DNA of 13,742 nt, taken from NCBI GenBank assembly GCA_964483725.1, contig CAZACQ010000021.1, forward strand, positions 1-13,742. Reading direction: 5' to 3'. This DNA comes from CAZACQ01 sp964483725 (GTDB taxonomy: Bacteria; Patescibacteriota; Gracilibacteria; Absconditabacterales; Absconditicoccaceae). The position numbers and the translations under genes were made by a program. The notes under the pieces were generated by a model, which worked only from the letters and a program-made list of their open reading frames with translations, was not told the origin of the DNA and did no database searches. Shown piece by piece: positions 1 to 9,279 of this stretch (its first letter is position 1; the number at the start of each line of letters is the position of its first letter).

Positions 1-1
1 A

Positions 2-40
2 GCTTCTTGAGATGGTGGTGATGGTAATCAAAATAGATAA
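2..40 (+). CDS. 3' end of an upstream gene (frame uncertain)
   Basis: Only the last codons of a gene that begins before the window can be present. Reading from base 2 with TGA as Gly gives a Gly/Asp/Asn-rich hydrophilic tail ending ASGDGGDGNQNR at a TAA. The other two frames also stay open to a stop: one ends at 25-27 and the other at 48-50. The frame is therefore a guess based on the tail's character, and no function can be given. Confidence 0.3.
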
Positions 41-56
41 AAACTACTAATAAAAA

Positions 57-84
57 TTGATTTTGAATTATAAATCATTATAAA
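57..84 (+). promoter_or_regulatory. putative sigma70-type promoter of mraY
   Basis: TTGATT (57-62) and TATAAA (79-84) are separated by 16 bases. Transcription would start near base 91, about 28 bases before the mraY ATG. It was found by eye in AT-rich DNA, so chance matches are likely. Confidence 0.35.
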
Positions 85-118
85 AGTATTTATTGTATTT
101 ATAATTTAAAATCTTTTT

Positions 119-1177
119 ATGTTACTTAAATTAGAAAGTATATTAATATACTCAATGTTTGCTTTTTTTATAAGTTTGATGCTATATCCTTTGTACATTC
201 TTTTGTTAAAAAGGATAAAAGCATGAAAAACACTTCGTGAAGATAGTACAAGTTGATGATCTGCTACAATATTTAATAATTTACATTGACATAAAATCTG
301 AACTCCTACTATGTGAGGGGGATTGATAATATTGGTGGTGGCTTTGTTGGTTTTGTTCTCTTATGTATTACAATGGATGTGAATAATTACTTTTTCACTT
401 CTTACTAGGGAAGAAACTTATATAATACTTTTTGCATTTTTCAGTATGTGAATATTAGGTCTTATAGACGATTATCTTAATATAAAATGAGTATGAAAAG
501 TAAAATGACTTACTGCAAAAATGAAGTTGATATGGATGTTTTTATTTTCAGCTTTTATAAGTTATTGGTTTTATTTTAGATTATGAATATCTAGTGTGAA
601 TATACGACCTTTGTGATATGAGCTTGATTTATGATTTCTTTATGCTATATTTACTTTTATTTTTACTATTGCTATAGTTAATGCTATTAATATAGCAGAT
701 TGACTTGATTGATTGGTTTGATGACTTACTGTGATGGTTCTTTTTGTATTGTGAGTTATTACTTTCTTTTATTGATGGTATTTGGCTACTACAGTTATTT
801 GAATTGTACTTTGAAGTATGTTGGCATTTTTATGGTTTAATATAAATCCCGCCAAAATTTTTATTTGAGATAGTTGAGCATTGGCCCTTGGTTGATTGAT
901 ATCTTCTTTAGTATATTTGATTGATATTAGAGCTTGAATTTTGATCCCTTTTATGATATTATTTGCAATATTTTGGTTGGAAATAGCAACAAGTTTTTTG
1001 CAGATTTTTTGGAAAAAAGTTTTTAAAAAGAAGCTTTTTGCTATAGCACCATTTCATCATTTATTGGAGTATAAATGAAATGCTGAATATACAATAGTAA
1101 TGAAGCTTTGGTTGATACAATGAGTGCTTTCTGCTCTAACTCTCACATTGGTATTTTATCAGTTTCAAACAATTTAA
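119..1177 (+). CDS. mraY: Phospho-N-acetylmuramoyl-pentapeptide-transferase (MraY)
   Basis: Integral membrane enzyme that transfers phospho-MurNAc-pentapeptide from UDP to undecaprenyl phosphate to make lipid I, the first membrane step of peptidoglycan synthesis. The 352-residue protein has the usual family length and about ten hydrophobic segments. Family motifs appear in order: HGHKIGTPTMGG at 56-67, DDY with D117-D118, NAINIADGLDGL at 188-199 with D194 and D197, GDSGALALGG with D251, and PFHHLLEYKG at 311-320. The usual HHH triad reads H313-H314-Leu315. More than 20 in-frame TGA codons are read as Gly, many at conserved glycines. The ATG at 119 puts the GTPTMGG motif at the normal distance from the N-terminus. 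No Shine-Dalgarno is present. It lies 18 bases before the O-antigen ligase-like gene and is probably co-transcribed with it. Confidence 0.95.
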
Positions 1178-1195
1178 TAATATTACTATATTTTT

Positions 1196-2491
1196 ATGTC
1201 TTTCAATTTAATTTGAAAAGTTTTCTTGATTTGATTAGTGCTTCATTTTTTCCTTCATACATTTATAACTTTTTTTATTGGCTTAGAACTTTCTATAATT
1301 TGGTTATGGAAAGAATTTATTGTAATATGACTTTTTTTGGCATTGTTGTACTTTATTTTAAAACATAAAGATATCTCTTTTATCTCAAGGGATAAAACTA
1401 TTTTTTATCTTGAAATAACCTTCTTGTTGTTGATACTATATACATTTTTTATAAACTATTTTGTAATTAATTCTTCACTTACTGAATATATTTATGCTTT
1501 TAGATATGATTTTGCTTGATACTTGATATTTTTTATAGTTTATCGTTTATCCTATTTTATAAAACCCTGAGAATATTTGTTAAAATTTTATTGAAAAATT
1601 ATCAAAGTAATATTAATTTTGGCTATTTTGTGGTATATGATAATTTTTGCAAAACCTTGATGACTACAGTTATTTGGTTATGATAATACGATATTTGAGT
1701 GAGAAGTATGAGCTTCTCCTCCTGCTGCATATTATACTCAGTACAATCAATGATTTGTTCGTAATCAGTTTGTTTTTGAAAGACCAATAAATTATTGATT
1801 TTTCTTAGTAGCATTTTTTCCATTATTTTATGTTCTTTATCTTAGAAAAAGATCTTTTAAGAAAACTTGGTTTTGGTGGTGAGTATATGGTTTTAATGTG
1901 ATGAGTACATTTAGTAGAGCAGCATGGTGAGCCTGGTTTGTAGAACTTATCATATTAGCTATGATTGACTATAGAAAAAATATCAAAAGATTTCTAAAAT
2001 ATATACTTTTACCAATTAGTATAATTATAGCTTGATTTGTGTATTTTGCTTATGATCATGTAGTTTGAAGGCAGCGAAGCAATACAGGACATATACAAGA
2101 AGTCTTGATATGATGGGATATGTTTACCAATTCTCCTATTATTTGAAAATGAGCATGATATGTATGACCAGCATCTTTTTGGTGAGATGGTATTGAGTTT
2201 AATACAGAAAATCAATTTTTGCAAATAGCAGTAGAGTTTGGTATAATTTGATTTTTGTTGTGGTTTGCTATTTACTTATTCTTTGTCCTTTATTGATTTT
2301 ATGCCTGGTACAAAGCTGATAAAAAAGAAAAAGAAAATAAATATCTTATTTATTTATTAGCTTTTAGTATATGAATGCTATGACTTTCTATACAATGAAT
2401 GGTACTGCATAGTTTTGTAGACAATATGATAGTTTTCCCTTTTATGTTTTTATTCGCAATTGTTATTTACTTGTATAGAAATAAAAAATAA
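1196..2491 (+). CDS. O-antigen ligase/polymerase family membrane protein
   Basis: A 431-residue polytopic membrane protein with about ten to twelve hydrophobic helices, matching the Wzy/WaaL O-antigen ligase family (Wzy_C type). Such proteins join or polymerise lipid-linked glycans on the outer face of the cytoplasmic membrane. The supporting block runs from about residue 291: GRQRSNTGH, with Arg292, Arg294 and His299, in the large periplasmic loop, then SPIIGKGAGYVGP, and ENQFLQIAVEFGIIG beginning at Glu338. This is the usual spacing of family signature residues. It follows mraY by 18 bases, which fits a cell-surface glycan operon. The TAA stop lies inside the downstream palindromic terminator. 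The substrate, and ligase versus polymerase activity, cannot be told from sequence. Many glycines are TGA. Confidence 0.85.
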
Positions 2492-2518
2492 ATCAAGGCC
2501 GGCCTTGATTTATTTTTT
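2483..2518. terminator. Perfect palindromic bidirectional terminator
   Basis: A perfect 36-base inverted repeat centred between 2500 and 2501 on GGCCGGCC, with no unpaired loop in the DNA. Left arm: AAAAAATAAATCAAGGCC. The right arm is its exact complement and ends in a T run. It separates two convergent genes and can act as an intrinsic terminator on either strand. Each arm carries the TAA stop of the gene entering from its side (2489-2491 on plus, 2510-2512 on minus). Confidence 0.9.
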
Positions 2519-3070
2519 TATGATATAAATTACTCTAGTTATATCTCAGTCAAATAATTGATATTCATGAATTTTCTCTATTTTCATTTTTTTATTTTTG
2601 CAGATTTTTTCTAAATCTTGATATTCTTCATCATTTTTTTCCTTATAAAGTATGAAATATCATCATTTTTTGACTAAATGGTATCACCATTTAAAAAGTT
2701 TATCTACATATCAAACAGCTCTAGTTATTAATATATCATAGTTATCCTTATGTTCTTCAGCTCTAGACCAGACTCATTTTGCATTTTTGATTCATAACTT
2801 TTCTATCATTTCATTGATAGCATTAATTTTTTTCTTTCTTGCATCAATTCATACAAATTCTGTTTTTGGATTTTGGATTGCTAGGGGTAGCATAGGAAAA
2901 CCTCCACCACTTCAAAGATCTATTACCTTATCCTTAGCTTTGAATTCTATTAATTTATTTATTTCTAAGCTGTCATTTATATGTTTTATCATCACAGAAT
3001 CTACATCTCTTATTGCAGATAGATTTATTTCTTTATTTTTTTCCAAAAATATTTCTACTAGTTTTTCCAT
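2510..3070 (-). CDS. rsmG: 16S rRNA (guanine-N7)-methyltransferase RsmG (GidB)
   Basis: SAM-dependent methyltransferase that modifies G527 (E. coli numbering) in the 530 loop of 16S rRNA. The 186-residue product has NLSAIRD at 16-22, a HINDSLE segment at 30-36, the SAM-binding glycine loop DLGSGGGFP at 51-59, the acidic strand VGIDARKKK at 73-81, and SRAEEH further on, followed by DILITRAV. It is about 20-30 residues shorter at the N-terminus than most RsmG proteins. An in-frame TAA lies nine bases upstream of this ATG, so no longer start is available. The preceding ORF is in the same frame, and its end faintly resembles the missing RsmG N-terminal helix. Five or more glycines are TGA, including conserved ones. 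It is probably co-transcribed with the small gene upstream. Confidence 0.92.
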
Positions 3071-3079
3071 TTTGTTAGT

Positions 3080-3511
3080 TTATGTTAAAAAGTTTTTTCA
3101 ATGCTCAGATAGATAATCAGGATTTATTATCTCTAATTTATTAAGCTCTTGCTGTAGTGTAAGTATCATATACTTCAATCTTGAAAAGAAAAAATCAAAT
3201 GCTTCTTTTGCTTCTAAATTTCATTTTTTCATTTCATATTCCATTTTTGCTAACATATATACTATTATATCTGATATTTTTTCAATTTCTAATATTTTGT
3301 TTACAGTATCTATATGTTCTCAGTTTATTTTATTTATATTAATAAAATGACTGTATATCATATTTTCTTTACCTTCTCTTTTTTGGTATGATAGATTTCT
3401 TAAAAGTTTATTTTTACTATCTTCAAGTATATCTTTGATATTTTCTTGTTTACTTTTTTCTATTAGACTTTCCAAATCTTTTACTGTGTTTTCTATGCTG
3501 ACTTTATTCAT
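3080..3511 (-). CDS. Hypothetical helical protein upstream of rsmG
   Basis: No family is recognised. From the ATG at 3511 it encodes 143 residues, mostly predicted amphipathic helix rich in Lys, Glu, Ile and Leu, with no signal peptide or clear membrane segment. It starts MNKVSIENTVKDLESLI. A TTG at 3565 would add 18 residues, but a TATAAT-like -10 box on the minus strand (3552-3557) overlaps that stretch, favouring the ATG. Two internal TGA codons are read as Gly. Its TAA (3080-3082) is in frame with rsmG and separated from the rsmG ATG by three codons. The tail (LNKLEII, then LSEHGKNFL) resembles the family's usual N-terminal helix, so the two may derive from one longer gene. It may otherwise be an independent small gene in an operon with rsmG. 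Confidence 0.6.
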
Positions 3512-3551
3512 ATATTTTGCATAAAACTTTAAATCATTAACAATGATATAT

Positions 3552-3557
3552 ATTATA
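3552..3557 (-). promoter_or_regulatory. putative -10 box for the minus-strand hypothetical-rsmG pair
   Basis: TATAAT is read on the minus strand from 3557 to 3552, about 40 bases before the ATG at 3511. No convincing -35 element was found at 16-18 bases. Confidence 0.3.
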
Positions 3558-3582
3558 AACTTCAATTCAAGTTAATTCTTTG

Positions 3583-3610
3583 TTGAAAAAAGAGATTAAA
3601 TCACTATAAA
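3583..3610 (+). promoter_or_regulatory. putative sigma70-type promoter of gyrB
   Basis: TTGAAA (3583-3588), a 16-base spacer and TATAAA (3605-3610). Transcription would begin near 3617, leaving a leader of about 58 bases before the gyrB ATG. The -10 box sits inside an inverted repeat, listed separately. Confidence 0.5.
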
Positions 3611-3619
3611 TAGGTGATT
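3599..3619. repeat. Inverted repeat around the gyrB -10 box (possible operator)
   Basis: AATCAC (3599-3604) and GTGATT (3614-3619) are exact reverse complements separated by nine bases that contain TATAAA. The symmetry and position suit a regulator-binding site. Six-base arms can occur by chance in DNA of this composition. Confidence 0.3.
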
Positions 3620-3674
3620 ACTAGATCTTATATATTAATTTATATCTGATATTTTATTTTTTTACAGTATTTGC

Positions 3675-5567
3675 ATGACTTATGATGCTTCCCAAATTAA
3701 AGTTTTGGAGTGATTAGAACCAGTAAGACAAAGACCTTGAATGTATATTTGATCTACTGATACTAGGTGATTGCACCATATGGTACAAGAAATAGTAGAT
3801 AATGCAGTAGATGAAGCTCTTGCTTGATTTTGTAATAATATCACAGTAGTGTTGCATGAAGAAGATTGGGTGACAGTACATGATGATGGTAGATGAATAC
3901 CTGTAGATAAACATGAAAAAACATGAAAATCAGCTTTGGAAACTATTTTGACAGTTTTGCATGCTTGAGGTAAATTTGAAAAATCTGCTTATAAAGTTTC
4001 TTGAGGTTTGCACTGAGTAGGTTCTTCTGTGGTTAATGCATTGTCTGAGAAAATGATTGCACAAGTTCATAAAAATTGAAAGATTCACCAACAAGAATAC
4101 AAAAAATGAGTACCTATGTGAGATATAGAAATTGTATGAGATAGTGATAAATCTTGAACAAGCATAAAATTCAAAGCAGATTGAACAATTTTTGAGACTA
4201 CTGAAGTTTCTTATCATACAGTTACAAGTAGAATAAAACAATCTGCATATTTAACTCCTTGAGTGAGTTTTACTATAATAGACGAAAGAATAGACAAAAA
4301 AGAGAGATTTTATTTTGAATGATGAATAAAAACTTGGTTGAAAAATATAGTAGGTGAACAAAAACCTGTAACTGATCAATACTTTTTGCAAAAAGAATGA
4401 AAAGACTTATGGGCTGATATTACATTCCAATTTGTAGATAGTACAAATGATAATATTATGTCATTTGTAAACAATGTAAACACAGTAGATGGGGGTACTC
4501 ATGTAAATGGTTTCAAAAATGCTTTACTTAAAATAATAAATGAAACAGCTCAAGCATCAAATCAAATAGATAAAAAGGTTTGAGAGTTTCAAATGTCTGA
4601 TATTACAGACTGATTGTATGCTATAATAAGTATAAAAATTCCTGAACCTCAATTTGAGTGACAAACAAAATGAAAATTGGGTAATTCATATGTAAGAAAA
4701 GAAGTAGAAAAAGTAGTTTATGAATATCTAAAAGAATATTTCAAAGAAAACGAAGACCAATTCAAAAATCTTTTGGAAAAAATAACTTTGAGTGCCAAAG
4801 CTAGGATAGCTGCAAAAATGGCAAGAGAAACAGTTTTGAGAAAAAATGCTTTGTCTACTTGAGTGCTTCCTGGTAAACTTTCAGATTGTCATATCAAAAA
4901 AGCTGAGTGAACAGAACTTTATATAGTAGAGGGTAATTCTGCTGGTGGTAGTGCAAAACAAGGTAGAGATAGTTCTTTTCAAGCTATTTTGCCACTTAGA
5001 GGTAAGATATTAAATACAGAAAATGCTGCTATGCAAAGAATATTGCAAAATAATGAAATTAAATCTTTGATAATAGCTATTGGATGATGAGTAAAAGAAA
5101 ACTTTGATATAAGTAAGATAAGATATGAAAAAATAATAATAATGACAGATGCCGATGTAGATGGTGCTCATATTAGAACTTTGATGCTTACATTTTTCTA
5201 TAGATATATGAAACCTTTGGTAGAAAATTGAAACTTGTATATTGCTGTGCCACCCTTGTATAAATTAAAACAAGGTAAAAAAGAAGAATACATATATCCA
5301 CCAAATGACGACTTAAATCAAGCTATTAAAACTTATGGTTTCTCTGATAAAGTTCAAATTAGTAGATATAAGTGACTTTGAGAAATGAATCCAGAGCAAT
5401 TATGGGACACTACAATGGATCCATCTTGAAGAAAAATGCTGCAAGTAACTGTAGATGATGCTCAGGAAGCAGATAAATTGTTTAGAGTGCTAATGTGAGA
5501 AGATGTTGCTCTCAGAAAAAACTTTATTTTGAATAATGCAAAACAAGTAAGAGAGCTTGATGTGTAA
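3675..5567 (+). CDS. gyrB: DNA gyrase subunit B (type IIA topoisomerase ATPase subunit)
   Basis: ATP-driven subunit of gyrase, which partners GyrA to introduce negative supercoils. The 630 residues cover the full architecture without the large insertion of enterobacterial GyrB. The GHKL ATPase opens with IKVLEGLEPVRQRPGMYIG, followed by EIVDNAVDEALAG, DDGRGIP and GGLHGVGSSVVNALS. The transducer domain follows. The Toprim domain has EGNSAGGSAKQGRD with Glu419, and the metal-binding DADVDG with D492, D494 and D496. The C-terminus has RYKGLGEMNPEQLWDTTMDP. Asn421 replaces the Asp usual in EGDSAGG. The start is set by alignment of the RPGMYIG region. ParE is hard to exclude, because only this B subunit is visible and gyrA is not here. 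Many conserved Gly codons, including those in RPGMYIG, are TGA. It has its own promoter and terminator. Confidence 0.93.
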
Positions 5568-5570
5568 AAT

Positions 5571-5607
5571 AAAAAACAATTTGAAATTTAATTTCAAATT
5601 GTTTTTT
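5571..5607 (+). terminator. Intrinsic terminator of gyrB
   Basis: A 17-bp perfect stem (5571-5587 with 5591-5607) and a three-base loop (TTA), starting four bases after the gyrB stop. The right arm ends in six T and more T follows. The stem is AT-rich but long. Its A-rich left arm could let it also work on the opposite strand. Confidence 0.85.
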
Positions 5608-5642
5608 ATTTTTATTTGTAAAAACTATCTTGACAAAACAAC

Positions 5643-5671
5643 TTGATTTTTATGTATTTTTTCTTTATAAA
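5643..5671 (+). promoter_or_regulatory. putative sigma70-type promoter of the ATPase operon
   Basis: TTGATT (5643-5648), a 17-base spacer and TATAAA (5666-5671), giving a leader of about 30 bases. An overlapping alternative is TTGACA (5630-5635) with TATGTA (5651-5656) at 15 bases. This is the only clear control region before the ATPase gene and lies right after the gyrB terminator. Confidence 0.45.
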
Positions 5672-5708
5672 AAAACTTGAATTTAATAATTATATCTTAT
5701 AAAATTAT

Positions 5709-7802
5709 ATGTTTGCTAAAAAACAGAAAAGCTTGAAAGATATTCTCCATGAAAGGGTAAAAGAAGTTCTCAAAGAGAATATGAAAATTAATTATATGAT
5801 AATACCAAGAAGAACACTTCTAACAAGTGAGAAATTTTTTGTTGATATAAATGCAAAATATATTATAGATTTGCACTCAAAATCTGAATCAGATCTTTTT
5901 GGTATGCAAACAAACCTAAATGCTGACAAACATTGATTTATTTTCAATAATTCTTTGTCATATGAAATTTTGGCAAAATGTTTTTCTATAAAATATATAA
6001 GTCCAGAGTTTGAAGAATTTTGGTGAAAATTAGAAAAAAAAGATAGCGATTTCTATACTCTAAAAGATGAAATTGATGAAAAATATAATTGAATATGAGT
6101 AAAACTTTCTGCAAAAGTAGAAGAAGAAGCAGAAAATTTGTATAAAATTGAGCAGTTCACAAGATCTGATTTTTTCATTAAAGATACTTTTTTGTTGATT
6201 AAAGATACAGATGATGATTATATATTTACTACAGCAGAGAACCTTACTTTACTAAATATTAGAACTTTTTCATTCTATGTAAGAAATAGAAAAAATTATA
6301 GAATTGTAGTAGTATCAAACCAATTTTTTTCAAAATATAAAAAGAAAATAGAAGACTATAAAAATACTAGAGTATACTGACTTTCAGAAATTAAAAACCC
6401 TTTCCTTATTACATATCTTTGTAATAATATGACAAATTTGGATTTTTGAGACTTCAACCTAACATATTTTTATGGAGACGAACTTAATCCTTTCAAAATT
6501 AATTGCTCTGTAAGATACAAAAGAGACTATAGAATAATTAATTATGATGATCTGAATGATTTTGATTTAAATCTTTTGGACTGAGATATAATTACACTTT
6601 GAGGTAAACTTTCTTGAGTAGTTACTGTGACAAATGTAAAAGTAGGTAGATTTACATATAGAGTATTGATAGTAAGGAAAAACTGAATTTATTTCCTAAA
6701 CTTCAGAAAGGTAGAGTGAATTCCTTATACTATACAAGAACTTGAAGAAAAATCTTGATTGGATGTTGACAGCTATATAATAGATGAAGAAAATTCAAAC
6801 CCCAAAGTAAAATTAGATCCAGATCGTGAGCTTAAGCACTTTGATATAGATTTTCCATTATGATATAGCCAACAAGACATTGATGCAATTTTTGGTAAAT
6901 TGGTGAGTTCTACCAAATGAACATTTTGGATCAACTGAAAAACAAACTCATGGAAATCTACATCTTTGAAAAATATGATGCTTAAATTCTATGAACACTA
7001 TAGAGAAAAATGAGTAAATAAAAATATACTTATGATAGAAAACCCTATTGAGTGATTTGACTACTATTTCAAACAAATTGAAGTGGATGATGAAGATGTA
7101 GAGGATTATAAATCTATTATAATGTGAATTAAGAGAGCGGACTTGGATATGTGTGTTTTCTGAGAATTGAGAACTTATGATGTTTTTGGTATATTTAATG
7201 AAGTATCCAATTCTTTACCAGTAGTAAGTACTTTCCATGTGTGAACAGCAGAAAGTTTCTTATCTATACTTAAGTATTATTGTGACAAAGCTGATCTTAA
7301 CTGGAGAGATGTTTTTGGTGCAGTAAATACTTCTATAGTGCAAATACCACTTCCAATAGAAAAAGTAGAAAGACAAGATGCTGATACCTACAAACCTGAA
7401 GACAAGCAAGAATTGCTTTGGGATATATTTTCAAGATTTAGGCTAAATGAAGAAGACCTTACTGTAGAAGAAAAAGAGTTCAAAGCTGCCCTCAAGGAAA
7501 TTATCGATAAAATGTTTGATAAATGAATATATCCTATTAGATCTTATTCAGATAAGGCAAAGCCAATACTGTTTTATGAAATATTGACTTGAGATATGCT
7601 TTGATTATATTTGAACAAACAAGAGACTGAGTTTAGTCAAATATATAAATACCTGTGATATACTAATAATATCTTGTACAAAACATTTTTGGCTTTTATA
7701 GATTGAAAAATGACATTTGATAATGTGAAAATTGATGACTATTCTTTTGAGGTTAGAGTAGAAACTTTGAAAAAAGTATCTGTTTATTTAGATAATTTAT
7801 AA
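5709..7802 (+). CDS. Divergent GspE/PilB-type secretion or pilus ATPase
   Basis: A 697-residue cytoplasmic protein related to the hexameric ATPases that drive type II secretion and type IV pilus assembly. The N-terminal ~380 residues are poorly conserved. They include a stretch like the family's N2 domain (YGDELNPFKINCSVRYK). The ATPase core runs from about 385: a Walker A-like GKTNSWKST, an Asp-box-like MIENPIE with Glu444, a Walker B-like CVFGELR with Glu486, and a His-box-like STFHVGTAES with His510. PILFYEILTGDML near the end matches the family's C-terminal block. Odd points: Walker A has Trp415 where Gly is near invariant, the Asp box has Asn, the Asp after GEIR is missing, and the CxxC zinc motif is absent. 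It may be a slow or inactive ATPase. The next gene begins two bases after its stop, so they form an operon. Confidence 0.75.
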
Positions 7803-7804
7803 TA

Positions 7805-8716
7805 ATGGAAAAGAAAATAATAGAACTACTAGATCAAAAAATTTCAGATTTAAAAGATATACTTTCAAATAATGAATTTTTGGTATATACAGAGTATGAT
7901 TATATCTCCAAAAATAATTTGAAAGAGAAGCTAGATAAAATAAAAGAACTAGTAGAAAATAGTGATATAGAAATTATTATGATAGATAAAAAGATCTGAG
8001 AACCACTTTATAATGTTCTAGATTATGATGTAGTTGCAAACTACAAAAGACAGCAAAAATTAAATTCAATTATTAGATATGTATATATTTTTGTGATAAT
8101 TTTAATGATTTTCTTTGCTTCATATATATATTTTCTAATGGATACAGATGCAGATACACAGGTACAAGACCCTAGCCAAGAGATAGTATATACTACTTGA
8201 TTTACTCAAGATACTGTTTCAAATTTTTATAATCTATATCTGGATGAAGAAATAAGCCATGATCAAATGCTAAGCTTGCTAGATAATATGGCAAATCAAG
8301 ATAATATGGAATATATCAATGAGATACTATCTGATCTAGAAGCCAAAAGAGAAGAACAAATAGCTATGGAAGAAGAGCAAGAAGAAGATGAGGCTGAAGA
8401 AATTGATGAAGAAACAGAAGAAGAAAGTCAAGAAGATGAAGAAGAGCAAGAAGAAATTACTGAATCAGAACAACAAGCCCAAGAGGAAATTGATCAAACT
8501 TGAGCTTTCCAAGTAAATACAGTGACTCATATTAATTTGAGACAGTGACCAGGTCTTGATAATCCTATAATATCAGTAATTCCTGATGAAGTTAGTATAT
8601 ATATTAAAGATTATGAATATGTAAATCAGCAAGCTTGGTACAAAACTAGCTATGATTGAAATGAATGATGGATATCTTGGGTAGGAATAGATGACCCTGA
8701 TCTTTATGATAATTAA
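7805..8716 (+). CDS. Single-pass membrane protein with acidic segment and SH3b domain
   Basis: 303 residues. A helical, charged N-terminal region (1-88) precedes one membrane segment at about 90-112 (YVYIFVIILMIFFASYIYFL). This suggests an inside N-terminus and a large outside portion. Residues about 180-233 are an extremely Glu-rich, probably coiled-coil or extended spacer. Residues about 236-295 match a bacterial SH3 (SH3b) domain: INLRQGPGLDNPIISVIP, then WYK and GWISW, the typical LNVRxGP ... WxxV ... GWV pattern. SH3b domains usually bind cell-wall peptides or glycan, so the protein may anchor the apparatus to the wall. It starts two bases after the ATPase gene, and the peptidase-like gene follows by 17 bases. 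No SH3b protein of this exact layout is recognised as a pilus component. Confidence 0.75.
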
Positions 8717-8733
8717 TTTCAAATAAGTAATTT

Positions 8734-9252
8734 ATGTTTTATATATTTTATTTTCTTTGTCTTTTTTGGATAGCATTACAAGATTGGAAATTTCATATGA
8801 TAAAATTGTATACATTTTATATTTTTTTTGCTTTGAATATATATTTTTATTATTATCTAGTCTCAGATTGGTGGTATACATCATTTTTGATACTTGTATT
8901 GGCTACTGTTTTTTTGATGGATCTGTATGAAGCATTTGTATGAGAAATCAAAACTATAGGTAAATATTGGAGAATATGGTGAATGTGAGTTTATGACTTA
9001 TTATTGTATTTGATAATTTTGTGATTGACATTTGGGTATTTTTTACATAATATGTGAAATTTTCAAATATTTTTGCATGTATTTTTGAGTTTTGTGCTTT
9101 CTTTTGCAGTCTCTGCTGTATTATTTTATTTTACCAAGAGCAATAGAGTGCCTTTGTTTGTTTTTGGTTCTATATTTCTTTTTGTATTTGCATCGATGAA
9201 TATTTATCTAAATTATGATCTCCAAAGCCTGTGGTTCACTGTATTTTCATAA
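8734..9252 (+). CDS. Prepilin peptidase-like (A24 family) membrane protein
   Basis: 172 residues, almost wholly hydrophobic with about six membrane segments, short like the TadV/CpaA type of A24 peptidase without the methylase domain. A24 enzymes are membrane aspartic proteases that cut the leader from prepilins. Supporting features: Asp17 in ALQDWKFHMI fits the first catalytic Asp before the IP-type segment; G85-V86-Y87-D88, followed by LLLYL, fits the GxHyD site loosely; and SNRVPLFVFGSIFLF near 147-162 resembles the conserved end of the family. The second motif departs from GxGDxKL by having Tyr before the Asp. Position next to a PilB-like ATPase and pilin-like genes supports the call. A membrane protein of unrelated function is possible. 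Confidence 0.55.
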
Positions 9253-9279
9253 AAAATGCAAAAAAAGTTTATATTTTTC

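Noticed and set aside
1108..2224. Short open frames on both strands within 1108-2224
   Set aside because: They are off-frame shadows of mraY and the O-antigen ligase-like gene, which run continuously in another frame once TGA is Gly.
2787..3116. 109-codon plus-strand frame at 2787-3116
   Set aside because: It lies antisense to rsmG, whose SAM-binding and RAEEH motifs are clear. The plus-strand peptide has no recognisable features.
3512..3565. TTG start at 3565 for the hypothetical gene upstream of rsmG
   Set aside because: The extension overlaps a TATAAT-like promoter element and uses a rare start. The ATG at 3511 is preferred, though this is not certain.
5709..7526. ATPase gene as a decayed pseudogene with many nonsense codons
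   Set aside because: All interruptions are TGA, read as Gly. The frame is open from 5709 to 7802 without TAA or TAG and keeps the ATPase core motifs in order.
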